Program-made: the position numbers and the translations under genes | NCBI GenBank assembly: GCA_037833965.1 | Contig: AP031356.1 | Span: 18,436,501 to 18,500,500, forward strand | Length of the DNA stretch: 64,000 nt | Source of the DNA: Marchantia polymorpha subsp. ruderalis | Lineage: Eukaryota > Streptophyta > Marchantiopsida > Marchantiales > Marchantiaceae | Reading direction: 5' to 3' | Shown here: piece after piece, positions 49,973 to 62,800 of the stretch | Position numbering within the stretch: position 1 is the stretch's first letter | How the letters are laid out: the number at the start of each line of letters is the position of its first letter | The notes under the pieces: generated by a model | Told to the model about the DNA's origin: nothing | Database searches by the model: none | What the model saw: the letters and a program-made list of their open reading frames with translations, nothing else

Positions 49973-50370
49973 AGGTTGACAGCTCCTCTTTTGCTTCGGT
50001 CTGACATTCATAGATATAATTCTTTTGTTGAATTTTGTTCGCATACAATGAAGGGCGTTTGATATAAACATGAAGATATACAAAAAAGAGACAAAGACCA
50101 GGTTTGACAGCTCCACTTTTGCTTCAGTCTGAACATTCATAGATTTAATTCTTTTGTTGAATTTTGTTCGGATTCAATGAAGGGCGTTTGATATAAAAAT
50201 GAAGATATGCAAAAAAGAGATCAGGTTTGACAGCTCCACTTTTGCTTCAGTCTGAACATTCATAGATATAATTCTTTTGTTGAATTTTGTTCGGATACAA
50301 TGAAGGGCGTTTGATATAAACAACAATGAAGGGCGTTTGATATAAACATGAAGATATGCAAAAAAGAGAC
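49973..50370. repeat. Three-copy tandem repeat of about 125 bp beside a tRNA gene
   Basis: Units start at 49973, 50100 and 50223 with AGGTTTGACAGCTCC (first unit slightly changed) and end near AAAAAAGAGAC. The third unit has a further internal duplication of about 26 bp (AACAATGAAGGGCGTTTGAT). The array ends 10 bases from the 3' end of tRNA-Asp. Confidence 0.9.
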
Positions 50371-50380
50371 GAAATCAAAA

Positions 50381-50452
50381 CGCCGCTGCCGGGGATCGAA
50401 CCCGGGTCACCCGCGTGACAGGCGGGAATACTTACCACTATACTACAACGAC
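50381..50452 (-). tRNA. tRNA-Asp (anticodon GTC)
   Basis: 72 bases. The minus strand starts GTCGTTGTAGTATAGTGG, with anticodon GTC in CCTGTCACG and a T arm GGTTCGATCCC, and ends GGCAGCGGCG. The acceptor stem pairs GTCGTTG with CAGCGGC, including two G-U pairs. No intron and no encoded CCA. The internal A box (TAGTATAGTGG) and B box (GGTTCGATCCC) are intact, and TTTT directly follows the 3' end as the Pol III terminator. It matches the standard plant nuclear tRNA-Asp except for an acceptor-stem base. Confidence 0.97.
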
Positions 50453-50537
50453 TTGATGAGAAAATCATGACATTTTTCTTTATTACTTATTTTTTAAAAA
50501 TTTCTATATTGTTTTCGGATTTTTTCCCCATGTAAAA

Positions 50538-50880
50538 GCGAGTAAAACCCTTTTCTTTTCTCCTTATACTTTTTCTTCTTCATTGGAATTCGATCCACGT
50601 TCCATTGCTTCAAAGTGACATAATTGATCCTGCATTAAGAAAAACCTTCGGCACCAAAAAAAAAACATTGTCCAGTAAGTGAAGGTGAAGAATTGATGGA
50701 AATTGTAGATTTCCATCCAATACTTTCATTAGAGTTGCCTAGAGGGATGCCCGTGGCATCGAAAAGTGCATGACATGAACATCTGTGGTCGTTGGTGCCG
50801 AGCACTGAAGGGTGAGGAAGTCTCCGACGCAGTTGGATGGCAATGATTGAGTAGGGAGAAAAGAAAAGGGTTTTACTCGC
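50538..50880. mobile_element. 343-bp element bounded by a perfect 26-bp inverted repeat
   Basis: Arms 50538-50563 (starts GCGAGTAAAACCC) and 50855-50880 are exact reverse complements. Just outside lie TGTA on the left and TACA on the right, which extends the symmetry past a 3-base gap. The interior has no significant frame. Size and ends fit a small non-autonomous DNA transposon, but I could not identify a clear target duplication. A foldback of other origin is possible. Confidence 0.55.
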
Positions 50881-51455
50881 TACATTACTTCTCAAAACGA
50901 CATCATGAATATGCAAATCATCATTTTGTATGTATAGATATCATAATATGTCAATTTTGTATGTACTGATATTATACATCCTACACCTTGTACAAAGATG
51001 CGGGATCAGAGGACAAGCGTACAGACAAACAGCAACCGACTCTCTTGCCTCAGCTAAAATATGTTCTGGCTCAAACTGAGAGACGGGACTCACTCGAGGT
51101 ACCGAATGGAGTATGGGAGTGCACTACACGTACTAAGTACTCCTGCGGCTCTGCGTGAGTAGTGTGGACTTGACTTTTGAAAAGAGTGCAAGGCTCCTCA
51201 TGGTGAATTGCAGATATGCAGCCAATCGTTTATGGTGGCCGAGGTAAAGCACCGACCAAGACATAATGGAGGCACCGAGCGTTGTGAAATAAGCGTATTT
51301 GGACAACATCAGTGTGACATAGTCCGGTCTCGTGTCAGTCGGATTCTAACACAGGACAGGGTGCGTTCCCGACCGCAAGTGAAACCAGGCAAACAGATTC
51401 AATCATTAGACAGCTTTCTGAAAAGAATAGGCGAAGGTTAACACCTTCAGATTTA
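50881..51455. other. Intergenic DNA downstream of the PPR gene
   Basis: No gene or repeat recognised. It should hold the 3' untranslated region of the PPR gene at 51456-54148. Confidence 0.4.
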
Positions 51456-54148
51456 TTATAAACCATTTTCTTCTAGCAAGTCTAGTGCCTCCTTCAGATG
51501 CTCTGGATTTTTTGCAGCCACTATGAGGGCACTTCTAGCCCTTTGATCCACTTCAAAGCCTGAATTAACCATCTCCCTGAACCAAAATTTGACAGCTTCG
51601 AAGTCTTCCTGACCACCCCATGCGGATATCAACACGGTGTACACAGCCTGGTTTGGTCTTAATCCCACGTTCTTCATATCATTGAATTTCTTCATCATTT
51701 TAACTAAGTCCTTTGCTGCAGCATAACCGCTCATCATTGTGCTGAAGGTAAAAACGTTGGGTGCCACACCCTCGCTCTTCATTCTCCTCATTATCTCCTC
51801 CGCTTTGTCCATTTGTCCCACAAGCGCGTACGCATGTACCAATGTTGTAAAAGAATGTATTGTAGGAGTACATCTGATCACAAGACAACCATGCACGTAT
51901 TAAAACTAGCGAATTCAATACCTCAAGAGTTCCTTTGATTCACAAAATCACACATCATGGCCAGCGTGGAGAAAGTAGGAACGTCGTTCATGTTTACTGC
52001 TAAAGAGGTACCAGCTAAGTTCTACAACTTTCTTACTCAAACGTGTGACATAAACCGACTAGACCCCTCGAAAAACCGTCTGCATGCTGGTGGACTGAAA
52101 GTATAGTCTGCTTACTTGTCCTTTCGCATCCGCTTCAAAACAATCTCTGCTTGGTCGACTTGTTTCGATTTAGCATAAGCATCCAGCAGCACGTTGTATG
52201 TTGTCCGTGTTGGCCTACAAGAAAAACATCTCTTTGAGTTACAGAGAGATGGATGCTTGGGAAATTTCCAGCAAGGAACTATAGATTCACGCGATTAAAA
52301 GATCAATTCTACTGACCGCATGTTCGGGGAAACTCTGAAGTCTTGAATGAACTCACCGGATACCGCAGGCGACCATTTCGTCAAAAAGATTTTGAGTGGC
52401 CTCAGTTCGTCTAGCCTTCCCGTAAACATTCATCAAACCGGTGTACGTGTAGACATCAGGGCGTACATTGGCTGCTTGCATCTGATAGAAGCACGAGAAG
52501 AAGAGAGATCACCTGTCAGATAGTCAGCCACCTACATCAGAGAAATATGTAGGCGATACAAACCTTTGATTCACCAATCATAAGCACTTAAGGATGCCAA
52601 GAAACATCAGTTAAATACGGTGGTGCTCACAACAATCCTGCTTGAGGGGTTAGTGATGGAATGGCAGTTGCAGTGATGGAATGGATCGCGAAGACATCCA
52701 AGGGTGAAAAAGAATGACAGGTGACGTTTACCTGACGATATATGCTTTCAGCATCCCTGCAGTTCTTCTGGCTAGCAATTAGCGTATTATAAGTGACGAT
52801 TGAAATGTTCAGCTTTAAGTGCTTCATCTCTTGGTACAGCTCATGAGCCTTGGCAACCCGACCAGCTTTTCCATATGCGTGAATCATAAGATTGTAGCTT
52901 CGACCATCTGCTTTGACCTCATCGTTCATACTCGAAAACACCCGTTCTGCGTCGTCCAACCGGTTGCCCTACAAGATTACCAAACCGTCAGTGCGATGAC
53001 AGATGGGTAACAAAAGTCCAAGAGCAAACTTCGATGTCATGATCGTCAGACGGATACTTCCGATTACTCAGCAAGAAAACCAGAAGTTTATGTTGTGTGA
53101 CATATTCTCAGCGCTTGCTTCGGAGTAATCGTGTTAAAGATCACATCAGATGCCACTAAAAATGTAGCTCGGCTTTTGATAGTACCTCTACATACGCCTT
53201 CATGAGCGTGTGGTATGTGAGATTGGTGGGAGGTGGCCCTTCTTTGATTAGTCTTTGCATCAAGGCTTCTGCCTCAGAGTACATCTTCGTTCTTGCATAC
53301 GCTTCCATAAGACCAGTGTATATCGCAATGTTCGGTGTATGATTGGCTGTGACTAAACGTTTCATCAGCTCCTCTGCTTTCTCGGGTTCACCCTCCTTCC
53401 CATAAGCCATCATCAGCAAGCTATAATCCTCAAATCCGAACTGCCACCAGTCTTGCTCTGCCAACCATTCACAGATCTGCTTGAGCCATAAAGTGTAATC
53501 ATTAGTATTTGCATGTCATATCCTGAAGATGATACAACCTGCGCCATGACGCCGCAACGCAAATTGTATCATTCAGGCAGAAACGTCCACGAGAGAAACA
53601 AAGTTCAGCCGGTAAGTCTTTTGACACCACCACTGTCCATCGATTGGAGCCTTTAACAATTATCGCATTCTCGCCACATTGAGATACTTCAGAGAGGCAA
53701 TACTAACCTCCATAATACTCCTCCAAACGCGTAGCTGCTTGAGTCTTACGAGCGTGCCAACAATGCCTTCTCGGGTCAGGCTCTGCTTGGATTTTCTCTG
53801 CTTCTCCAGAACTGGAACAGCATCCCCTGTCATTCGAATTTCGTTCATCATCTTGTACCACTGTTTCTGTTGATCATTGAAGTAAGAACCCTTTTGCTTG
53901 CTTACACCAGACACAGTCACTTGGTCAAAATCCGGACTTGTTTTCGTGATTTCCACATTTTCGAGGGCGGAGGTAACTTTCTGCACGCTAGAGAGTTGAG
54001 ACTTGATGATGTTGGTATCATTGAATCCAGTGCTACTGAGAGCAACAGAGGATCTTCTGTCCTTCACATCAAGCTCGCCGTGGACGCATCTCCATTGCAG
54101 TTGATTAAGAGACCTGGTACAAACGAGACACGGGTTCAGAGACTCCAT
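51456..54148 (-). CDS. P-class pentatricopeptide repeat protein (At3g59040-like)
   Basis: Six exons in phase (54148-53708, 53476-53186, 52968-52732, 52481-52357, 52214-52116, 51873-51456) give 536 aa. PPR proteins are helical-repeat RNA binders of plastids and mitochondria. Tandem 35-residue motifs begin in exon 2 (YSLLMMAYGKEGEPEKAEEL, YTGLMEAYARTKMYSEAEAL) and run to YTVLISAWGGQ near the C-terminus. No E or DYW domain follows, so it is P class. Before the repeats, VPVLEKQRKSKQSL and LVRLKQLRVW match my memory of Arabidopsis At3g59040, a plastid PPR protein, as does the overall order. That orthology is inferred. Introns cut between repeats. The ATG at 54148 is the first in frame before the conserved part. 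An upstream exon with more transit peptide is possible, since an acceptor-like TTCTTAG lies just upstream. Confidence 0.9.
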
Positions 54149-55359
54149 ATCAAAAAGGGTGGGCACCCGTACTAAGAACAGTGGCGAATTCAGAAAATAC
54201 ACACCTTAATTGCAGATGCTGGAAGTTGAGCGTTGCCATCTATGCAAGACAGCAGCTTCTTCCTCGAATTAAACTCCAACTGATACAGACGACCAACAGA
54301 AAAAATTATCAGAAACCCAGAATGCTTCGATACAGATAAACACTGATTTGGTAAAGGTAGGCATAATACGACCTATCAGGCTTGAGGATTGGAGGAGCAT
54401 ATTTGAGGAAAATTATATTGATAAATTATAATGAGGACGGTAATAATGATTGAGCCTTCACGACTCGCGGCATGGTCCTCTCTTCTGAAAGTTGATCCCG
54501 TCTCTCAAGTTCTACGTTTATTCTATCTGCAAGATCCAAAAAGCAGGCATTCATCTAGAGAAAGCAACTTTCACGGCTGGGCTTCCATTCAAAGGGACAA
54601 CTCGCTGCTTATAGGCTAAACCCAACAATTTCATTTCTCTCGATGGGTAAGAAATATTCGTAAGAGGAGACACCATGTGATGAAAATATGCAAATCCATC
54701 TGGTGTTTTGCTTCACTTATACTTGCTAGAGGGGGGTTAAGTCAGCATTCCTCTGTTCGAAATCAAAGCTGTCAACAGTCTGTCCAAAAAGGCAGAATGC
54801 AACACATAGTTGCTGATAAACAGCCGTGCTCTCCGGTAACAAGAAGGGAATCATAGTCCTCCATAGGAAACTAGAAGGACAGCCCATACCCAAGAGTAAA
54901 GCCTCCGGCATATGGTGTTATGGAGTAGAGACTTTGGAATGGCCCATTCTACATCGTGCGAAATAGTTGCATCCCATTTGCGAGACTGTGAGTAGAATGT
55001 AGAACGAGAAAAGCTGTAACTAAAATTAAGAAGAAGCGCTTCCTCTGGGCACCATTCATTCTCATATTCTTCGAAAACAGCGGAGGGAATGAATTCAGTG
55101 CAGGCCCGTAATGGTCACTCTACTCAGTCATCAATTTCCATGTCTTATTGCAGCCCATGAAGAAGAATCAGGCATCATCAGGGAGGCGAAAGACTCTACC
55201 AGCTAAAGACGACATTCGAGAAGAACCCACCGTTCGAATCAGCCAGCCAAGTAAAGTTCAGCAATGCACACTCCGCAGCTCTGCTCTGCACTCCCAACAG
55301 CGAATTGAACGAGGTGCACCTCACGCAGACGAGCAAGGATTGAGAACTCGTCGTCGTGG

Positions 55360-55540
55360 TGACAGCGGCAGCAGAAGGAGCTGCGGCAGCAACGGCAGAC
55401 GCTAATTCTCCTTATCCACCCAATGTGACAATTGCCTCCTTGACTTACGTGGTGACTGATTTCCGGCATCTCAGCTCGGCCTGGTTCGGCCCGAACTACC
55501 CTCCGAAGCCAAGTCCAGATGAGCTGAAAAGGCAGGTGAG
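55360..55540 (+). other. Exon-like open stretch, unknown protein
   Basis: The plus-strand frame runs through TAAAEGAAAATADANSPYPP and YVVTDFRHLSSAWFGPNYPP to DELKRQ, where CAG|GTGAGAC is a strong splice donor. A further candidate exon at about 55629-55685 (VEDRLDHWIQERSQ) follows. There is no ATG in frame and no family is recognised. It could be part of an unannotated plus-strand gene or a decayed one. Confidence 0.3.
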
Positions 55541-55564
55541 ACGAGCTGAAAAGGCAGGTGAGAC
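55521..55564. repeat. 22-bp tandem duplication covering a splice-donor-like site
   Basis: GAGCTGAAAAGGCAGGTGAG plus AC occurs at 55521 and again at 55543, so the CAG|GTGAGAC motif is present twice, 22 bases apart. Confidence 0.9.
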
Positions 55565-56872
55565 GAGGCTAGGTTGCCGAAGCCGGTGCCTTGGTGCTCT
55601 GCGTTCGCTCCTCTTGTGTGCCCCGAAGTAGAGGACCGCTTGGACCATTGGATCCAAGAACGCAGTCAACTTTGCCAACGTGCAGTAAGCTCATAGTTGA
55701 TCATGGTAGGTACAGAAGGCGAATCCAACTGTCGGCAGTGAAGCGGCAAGAACTTGCAGTCCCTACGTAGTACTCTCGGTCTGTTGTACCTGACATTGTC
55801 AGCTAAAGTTCAGCAATGTGCAGAAGTGTGATCACATGCGGTGTTACAGAAAGCACTGCCGTTCTCTGATGTAGAGTTGGGATCTATTCAAGTGGTAAAT
55901 GGCAAGGCTCTGGGAAGCTGTAGGCGTTTGCCAATTACGGTTGAGAGTCTGAATCAGAACAGGGCGGAAGAAATGTCATCCGTCAGCACTGCGTGAGGAA
56001 AATTGTCTACAGAATGTATTGGAACACTCTGTTTGGTGTCTGCCGGCTCTGACGATTTCCAGGCTGCTCGGGGCTCTCTTTCCAGACTGATATTTCTTCT
56101 TTGAAAGTTTGACCTCTTAACAGTAGGCAAAATACAACGGAAGTCGTGTACTGAAGTATCGGGAGTTGCGAGTAACGTACAAGGCAGTTTAGCACTGGGT
56201 TATGTTTTGGTTCATTTTAGCAGTAAGCTTCAGATAGTAACTAATTTTGCATGGACAGACAGAAATAGATACTTCGGGAGCAAATCAAGCAGAGGATACG
56301 AAACCTTGAAAAGTAATCATGATCTATATCCTTTAACCCAAATCAAGCAGGAGACACATGACGCGGGACAGTTTGAAGTCGACCAACATATGTGACAACG
56401 CGGCACCGGAACGATATAATTCTCATTACGGCAGTCATTGCTGACCAGAACGACGTTGAAGATTTAAAAAATTCGCTCATGTATGTACAGTTCCGTAGCG
56501 TCGCGCTTATATACAGTGCTAATTCGAGAACTAGCTGGACTTGTTGCGACCATGAAGAATATAGTGCTGCTAGATATGTCTATCAAAAATGATGCATTAC
56601 GCATGATCAAAAGAGGATATGAAGCTTTGCAGTCGACATCTATTTCTGTGCTTCACTCTGAGTGAAAGATGCAAGCTCCCAAGGATCAGAGCTTGGTCTT
56701 TTAACTATCATGCCTTCACATTCTATAACTAGCGCTTCCGTGAGCTGAATAAAAATATTTTTGTACAAGAAAAATACTGAATCCATAGACTCCACAAACT
56801 ATACATGTGGAACGGTGGCAAAGCACGATCCCACCGAACGAGGCGGTGTAAGTCGGAAGGAGACACAACACC

Positions 56873-59800
56873 TCATGCAGCACTCCATGCACTGCAGCAG
56901 GGCGGATTTGCACATTGACAAGGCTGCTCTTGAACAAAGAAGTGGACAATGCCACCGTCGAAATGTCGCTCGTGAATCGACTTCCCGCGTGCAGAGGAGG
57001 TCCAAGCACGAAATAGTTGCTCCACATCCCCTGCGGTCAGATTGTTTTGGCTCAAGTCCAGCCGACGTAAACCTTTAGCGGACCGCGTAAAAAGTGCAAG
57101 TTCTTCACAAAATGCATCACTTGTAAAGTCTGAGTGAGCTGCAAAACCTGCACCCTCCACATGATTTATGAATGCTTCCGGCACCGGTTTCGATGGTGGT
57201 TGACCACAGAAGCCCTTGCAATGGGCCTCTGCATGGCTGTAAAGGGTCGCATGAGCTTGATTCAGGTGATCAAATGGACGAGAAGCACTCTCTAGCATGT
57301 CCATCTCGGAAGAGATACGGAGAGAGTCATGAGTTTGCACTTCCTGACTCATAGGTTTCCATGACACCTCCGCCCTACTGACTGGCAGATCGACAGTGAT
57401 GCGACTTGGATTTGAGTAGCTCAACGGTACCAAAGTTTTACAAAGGTCCTCCAACAGTGTCATTTTGGACCTTTGTTCTGCTTCCCCCTCAGATATGAAC
57501 GGCGGGATGATATTCTCGTCACCTTGCCCTGAAGATGTGCCTGACGGTCCATCAAGGAGACTTGTGTGCATAGGTACACATGTTGTTAGCCTCTCGTCAC
57601 ATTTCACAACAGATGGTAACTCCGATATGAAAGCTCCGGCCAAGGAGAATCCTTCCTCTTTGTTGGGATGTGACATGAACTTAGTACTGTCTTCAGCGAG
57701 GGGCAAGATATTGACTTGTAATCCTGGGCTGCAATTGCTGCCTACTAAGAAGTCAGCAATATTAAAACTCGAATAGGCATGCGTTTCTGGGGACATGTAC
57801 GACTGGCCAAGTCCTGTACAAGCAACGATTGATGATTCTGCTGTTGGACATCCCTGATTGAAAGCAGGACTATCCTCCATATTATCTGCCATCTTTAGAT
57901 CCAGCAACGTATTATTATCTGCAAGCACAATCGAGTGTTAGGGCAACTTTGGGAGAAAGATGGTCATCCACGTAGCAAGAATTTGTTTGAGAAAAGGGTT
58001 GGAATGTTGCCAAAGGACAACAAATTCGTATGTTTAGAGCTTGCCTCTTAGCGATCTCATGATCGAAAGAACTCCACGCTTTCCGATTTTGCACCTGCTT
58101 AGGTTCAGCACCTTCAGTCGACAACAGCTTTTGGAAAGCGCTTCAGATATAACCACGGTAGCCTGCTTTCAACCCCATACACCCCCCACGACAACTAGGT
58201 CACTTCCTGCACACTAATAGGATAATAATGAGAGATGCATACTTAAAGTGAATTACTTTGTCTAGACTGAAAGCTCAAATAAGGTAATCATGCAAACAGT
58301 ATCCCAAATTGCAGACGTCAAGGATTCTAACCTGATGACCAAGATCATTGCAGCTTAGATCAAGAGATGAGAGGCTGTGGACGGACATCAGCTGCGTGCA
58401 AAGCTTCACCGCAGCGTCGGAATGAAATCCACAGCCAGACAAATTCAACTTTGCAAGGCGTGTCGTAGCAGTTTTCAAGCTTTCACTGATCAAAAGGGCT
58501 CCATCCTGCATGTACTCACATTGCTTGAGTCTAGTGACAAGATATTTCAAAACCATCGTATGTTTTCTAAAATACAGAGAGAAGCAAGTGGTTGATATAT
58601 TGGAACTTTATCTTGTGATCAAAGAACCAGTTGATTGCTTACATTTCGAATATCGGTTGCTTCTAAATTGAGAATGGAAATGCTTCTTGAATTTTGGAGC
58701 AGTGTACAAACGCCCGAAACTGCGACTTCGTCGAGCTCCAGACCTTTCATGTCAAGCTCAGCAAAGCTTTGGTACATAGAATCACAGACACAAGAATGAA
58801 CGTGAGTTGAGTGGGCGGCTAGATTACCCGGAGATTGTACAGATCATAGCAAGCTAAAATAGAAAAATTCGTGAGAATACCTGTGGAGCGTAGAAAGCTT
58901 TTGAAGAAGATCTTGAAGTACATACCCATCTATGGGACTATTTTTACCTGTAATTCACCACATTGGAAGATTTATTAGACTCTAAAAGTATATGGCTTCA
59001 AGGGATGAGTATGGTTAAGTATGTCCAATGGCCAAAGAGGCTTAGCTCATAACAAGCAAACAATATCTCCTCCACTAAACTTCCGCAGTGAAGTCAACGA
59101 ATCTTGTTCTCTTTCATTATGAGAATCTGGTGATTGCATAAAAACGTGAAGAAGATTGTTCAAATAAAATAGCAAATATGAACCTTGAGGGTTCAAGGTA
59201 GCAGTGCTAACACACTGCTCCCACGTACCAAAAGGGCGACTACGCGCAGAGATTGCGTAATGATAGACATGAGACGAGGCGAAAGTCTCAACTTGAACTT
59301 ACCGATACATAGTTTAGCGAGGGTAGAGTTCGAATCCAGGGCGGAAATCAACTTCAATATTGTGCGGGTCGTAAGTCCACATGATTCTAAGCTCAACGTA
59401 GCCAGCGCTGTTGACAAACAGTTCAGCAAGTAAATTTTAGAATCACTGAAGCACTCCGTTACGACAAAACTCGAGCATCTAAGAAAAGTGGCACCGTAAC
59501 TTGTCTCCTTCATGACGTTTACGTTGGCCTAGGTACTTGCACAATGCAACAAGACTCAAATGCAGCTGCGTGTTCTCAGAAATCAAACAAGTTTGAAGTG
59601 AAAACGAAAAGTCAGAGCAACACCTGGTGAACCCTCCAATATAAGAGAAAGATGGCGACTAGCTGCATCGGTTAGCCGGTTCTCTGACAAGTTGAGAACT
59701 TCCAGACGAGAAAGGGCAACGGGACAACGACAAATCTGCATATTAAAAATCCAAACATTAGCTCCTCGAGATGGCATGACTTGTCCACATCAACTCACCA

Positions 59801-62800
59801 ATCTAGAGTGAAAAGCTTGTACGGACCAACAGAGCTGAAGGCATGACAAAACTCAATGAGTGCTAAGAACATCAGGTGTAACAACTTGCCTTCTGGAAGA
59901 GATGGTGAGAACACATTGTTCATAACTGAAGCTTTCAAAAACATTCAGCAATGTGAATACCGTATGACAACTATAATCTTTCTAACCTGGGTGAGAGCCC
60001 CAGCTCCGAGCTTGTTGCTATGAAGGTCCAATGTCAAACCCAGATCTGTTTGATTCGTAAGCTTGATCAGCTGCTGAATGTCATTGACAGCGGCATTACC
60101 TGTAGGCCCACATATAAACATAGAATTAATTTCAGTTCCTACGTTAGTACTCGTCAGTCACTGACACTGGTTTAAGTACTACAATCGTAACACCTGTATA
60201 TAATTATGTTCCAAATGAAAAGAGAAATCCGACATGAGGACATTTGACGGCAGCAGAACAAGACATGATGAAGAAGAAGATAAAATTGAACCAAGGAAAT
60301 AAGTATCATGAACGCATAATTTGGTATCATGTGGACGACTTCAAAGTACTAAGTGCGGACCTCTCCCAGCATGACTCTGATCATGTGAGTAAACAATGAC
60401 ATGATGACCTTAATCACGAGCTCGCAGTAGATGCTTTGAATCACTCTCGGCTTCTGGGGTTTACAACACTTGGATGAAATTTACAAAGGAATCCAGCAAC
60501 TCTAGGTCTAAGTAAGAACTTTTTAAATGTCAGTGGTGTACATATATCCAACGTAAATCAGCTAGGAAGAAACTCACCCAGTTGATTGTGTGAAAGGTCA
60601 AGTACGGTGAGTGTTTTATTTTCTTGTAGTGCTGAAATGAATGGCCTTGCACATTTGTCTGTTAGGTTGCACTCAGACGCCAACACTTCGTCTTCAGAGC
60701 TCTGAAAATACGTAAAGATCTCATTTTCAGCATTTGAAGTTAGGGAATTTGCTCAATAACTAATTATTGTTACTACACTTCAAAAGTGATCAGAAATGTG
60801 AAAGATGCAAACCGGATCTAGCAGATACTCTCATTATTATGAAGCATAGACATGACCTTCAGACTTTGAAGCTTGTTTATCAACATAGCGTTCGGGAGGA
60901 CACCGCTTATTGAACATTCCTCTGCATACCGTAACAACACCGGTATATCTGCGAACTCTGGAAAAAAATATTAACAAGGGTCAGCGTGCAATCAACGAAC
61001 CTTATGACCTCTAACAACCTGTACTGTTCTAAAGCTTGAATACATGTAAGTGCAACCAATATCAACGCAGCCAGGGACACGTACCGGCACCGGAGAAGTC
61101 CATTTTCTCGCCATCATGAAAAGCGCTTGCAATCTCATCATAATGTTGAGACTTCGCCTCGTTGACGTGACAAGAACTTCCACATGGAAGACACTCCGAT
61201 CCTTTGCATGCTTCACTACTCGACGGTTCTGGCACTGCATGAGAACTACGCTCAGCCCGCCTGTCCGAAATGCTCTGCTCATTGACATCGAGATCAAAGC
61301 CTTGGTTGGAACTGGGAATGGCGCACTGCACGTAGGAAGGAGTGGATTCTTCACCGGCTCTAACATGACTCGATTCAACTCTTGTAGCATGCTCGGATAG
61401 TGGGGTTAAGTCCACCATAGATATCTCAGGCAATCTAGAGGACGAGACAAGGTCAACCAGAGGAGGAAGGGAACTTCCCTCTTTCGGGCTTGGGGATGTG
61501 TTCAGAGAAGATGTTTCGGTCTGTTCAGACCTCCTATTAGGAATGAGTGAAACATCTGTATCTGAGCTGGTGGTACTCACTCGCTTAGCAGGGTAGTGCC
61601 TTATCGATAAGCGACTCCTCTTCTTCGTTGAAGCAAGGACCTCCATCAAGTCACTGTCATTGTCACTGTCCTCTACGTACCCGCTTCCACCCCCATCTGG
61701 AATGCTTGGAGGGCAGGGGGCCTTCGCACTTTTTGGCGGAATGAGGTTCTCCTCGTCGTCCGACAGTACTGTCTGCAACATTTTCCGTCGGCTAGACTGC
61801 TGTTTCCTAGACAGGGCTTTCACTGGAGTTAACTTCGATGCTTCTTTGGAGGGTTTTGGAGCGACACCTGCGTCCTTTGTAGAAACTTTCTGTTTCTGCG
61901 GTTCCTTCTTCTCCCTTCTCAAGCTATTACTACATATATCGTTCAAAGGTAACATTTTACGACCATTAAAAAGAGATGAGAGCGGTGCATGATCATCAGT
62001 GATATCTTCTAGATCCGGTTCCTTCTCTACTGAAAGGGATTCCTGAGTATCTACTTTTTTTTCAGCATCCAAGGCCTCTGACATATCAAATTCCTCCCAA
62101 AAGAGGTCACAGTCCGTCTGAGAGATCTTTCCATCTTCTGATTCATCAAGACTTACAACGGTCTTGTCTTTAGCAAGAAGTGCTTTTCTAGAACCATAGC
62201 TGCATCCGTTCTCTGCATTAGGGGCCGCCGGTTTGTTCGTATCATCTTCAGATCCTTCGCCATCAGTTTCAGAACACCGTTCATCCTCTGGGTCTGCGAT
62301 GCCTGTAGGATTGTTCCCCAGGTTCTTCAACTGCTGTAGTTCAAGCTCAACCCTCCTGGTACGAAGTTTGAGATGGTACAAAATAACGTTAGGAGCACTC
62401 AAACCTCATTTGACTGAGCAGCTTCTAGATAGCTCAGCAGAAGAACAAAAGATATGTCGTTTACTTGTTCCTATCTTGCGGTAAACAAGTTGTATAAGAC
62501 CAGCATTGGCAAGCTGCTCTAGAAGAGCAAGAGGGCAGATTTAACACTGATTATGAGCAGTATACACGCGATCTCAGTGGACCAGTAAACTGGACTAAGA
62601 AACTTATCACTTCTTGTTAAGTGAAGAATGTAGAGAACGAATCTGCGTTTGCGTTTGGCTATGTGATGGGAGAACCACTGTAACTGTGAGTGTCAATTTT
62701 GAGGCATTTATTTCGAAAGTTTCAAATTGAAGTAACCGGCTGACCTTGCATCCTCGAACTGCTCCAGACGGACTGAGTAGCAATAGTGCATATTCTCCAA

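Larger units (their letters stand above)
54149..56872. other. Intergenic region between the PPR gene and TSK
   Basis: No complete gene. A plus-strand exon-like stretch at 55360-55540 is listed separately. Other frames are short and unrecognised. The first few hundred bases next to 54148 should hold the PPR promoter. Confidence 0.45.

Noticed and set aside
49973-50370. Repeat array considered as CRISPR-like
   Set aside because: Long contiguous units without spacers in a plant nuclear genome. It is an ordinary tandem duplication.
50247-50468. 73-codon minus-strand frame with a cysteine-rich start
   Set aside because: It covers the tRNA-Asp gene and the adjacent repeat, so the apparent peptide is translated tRNA sequence.
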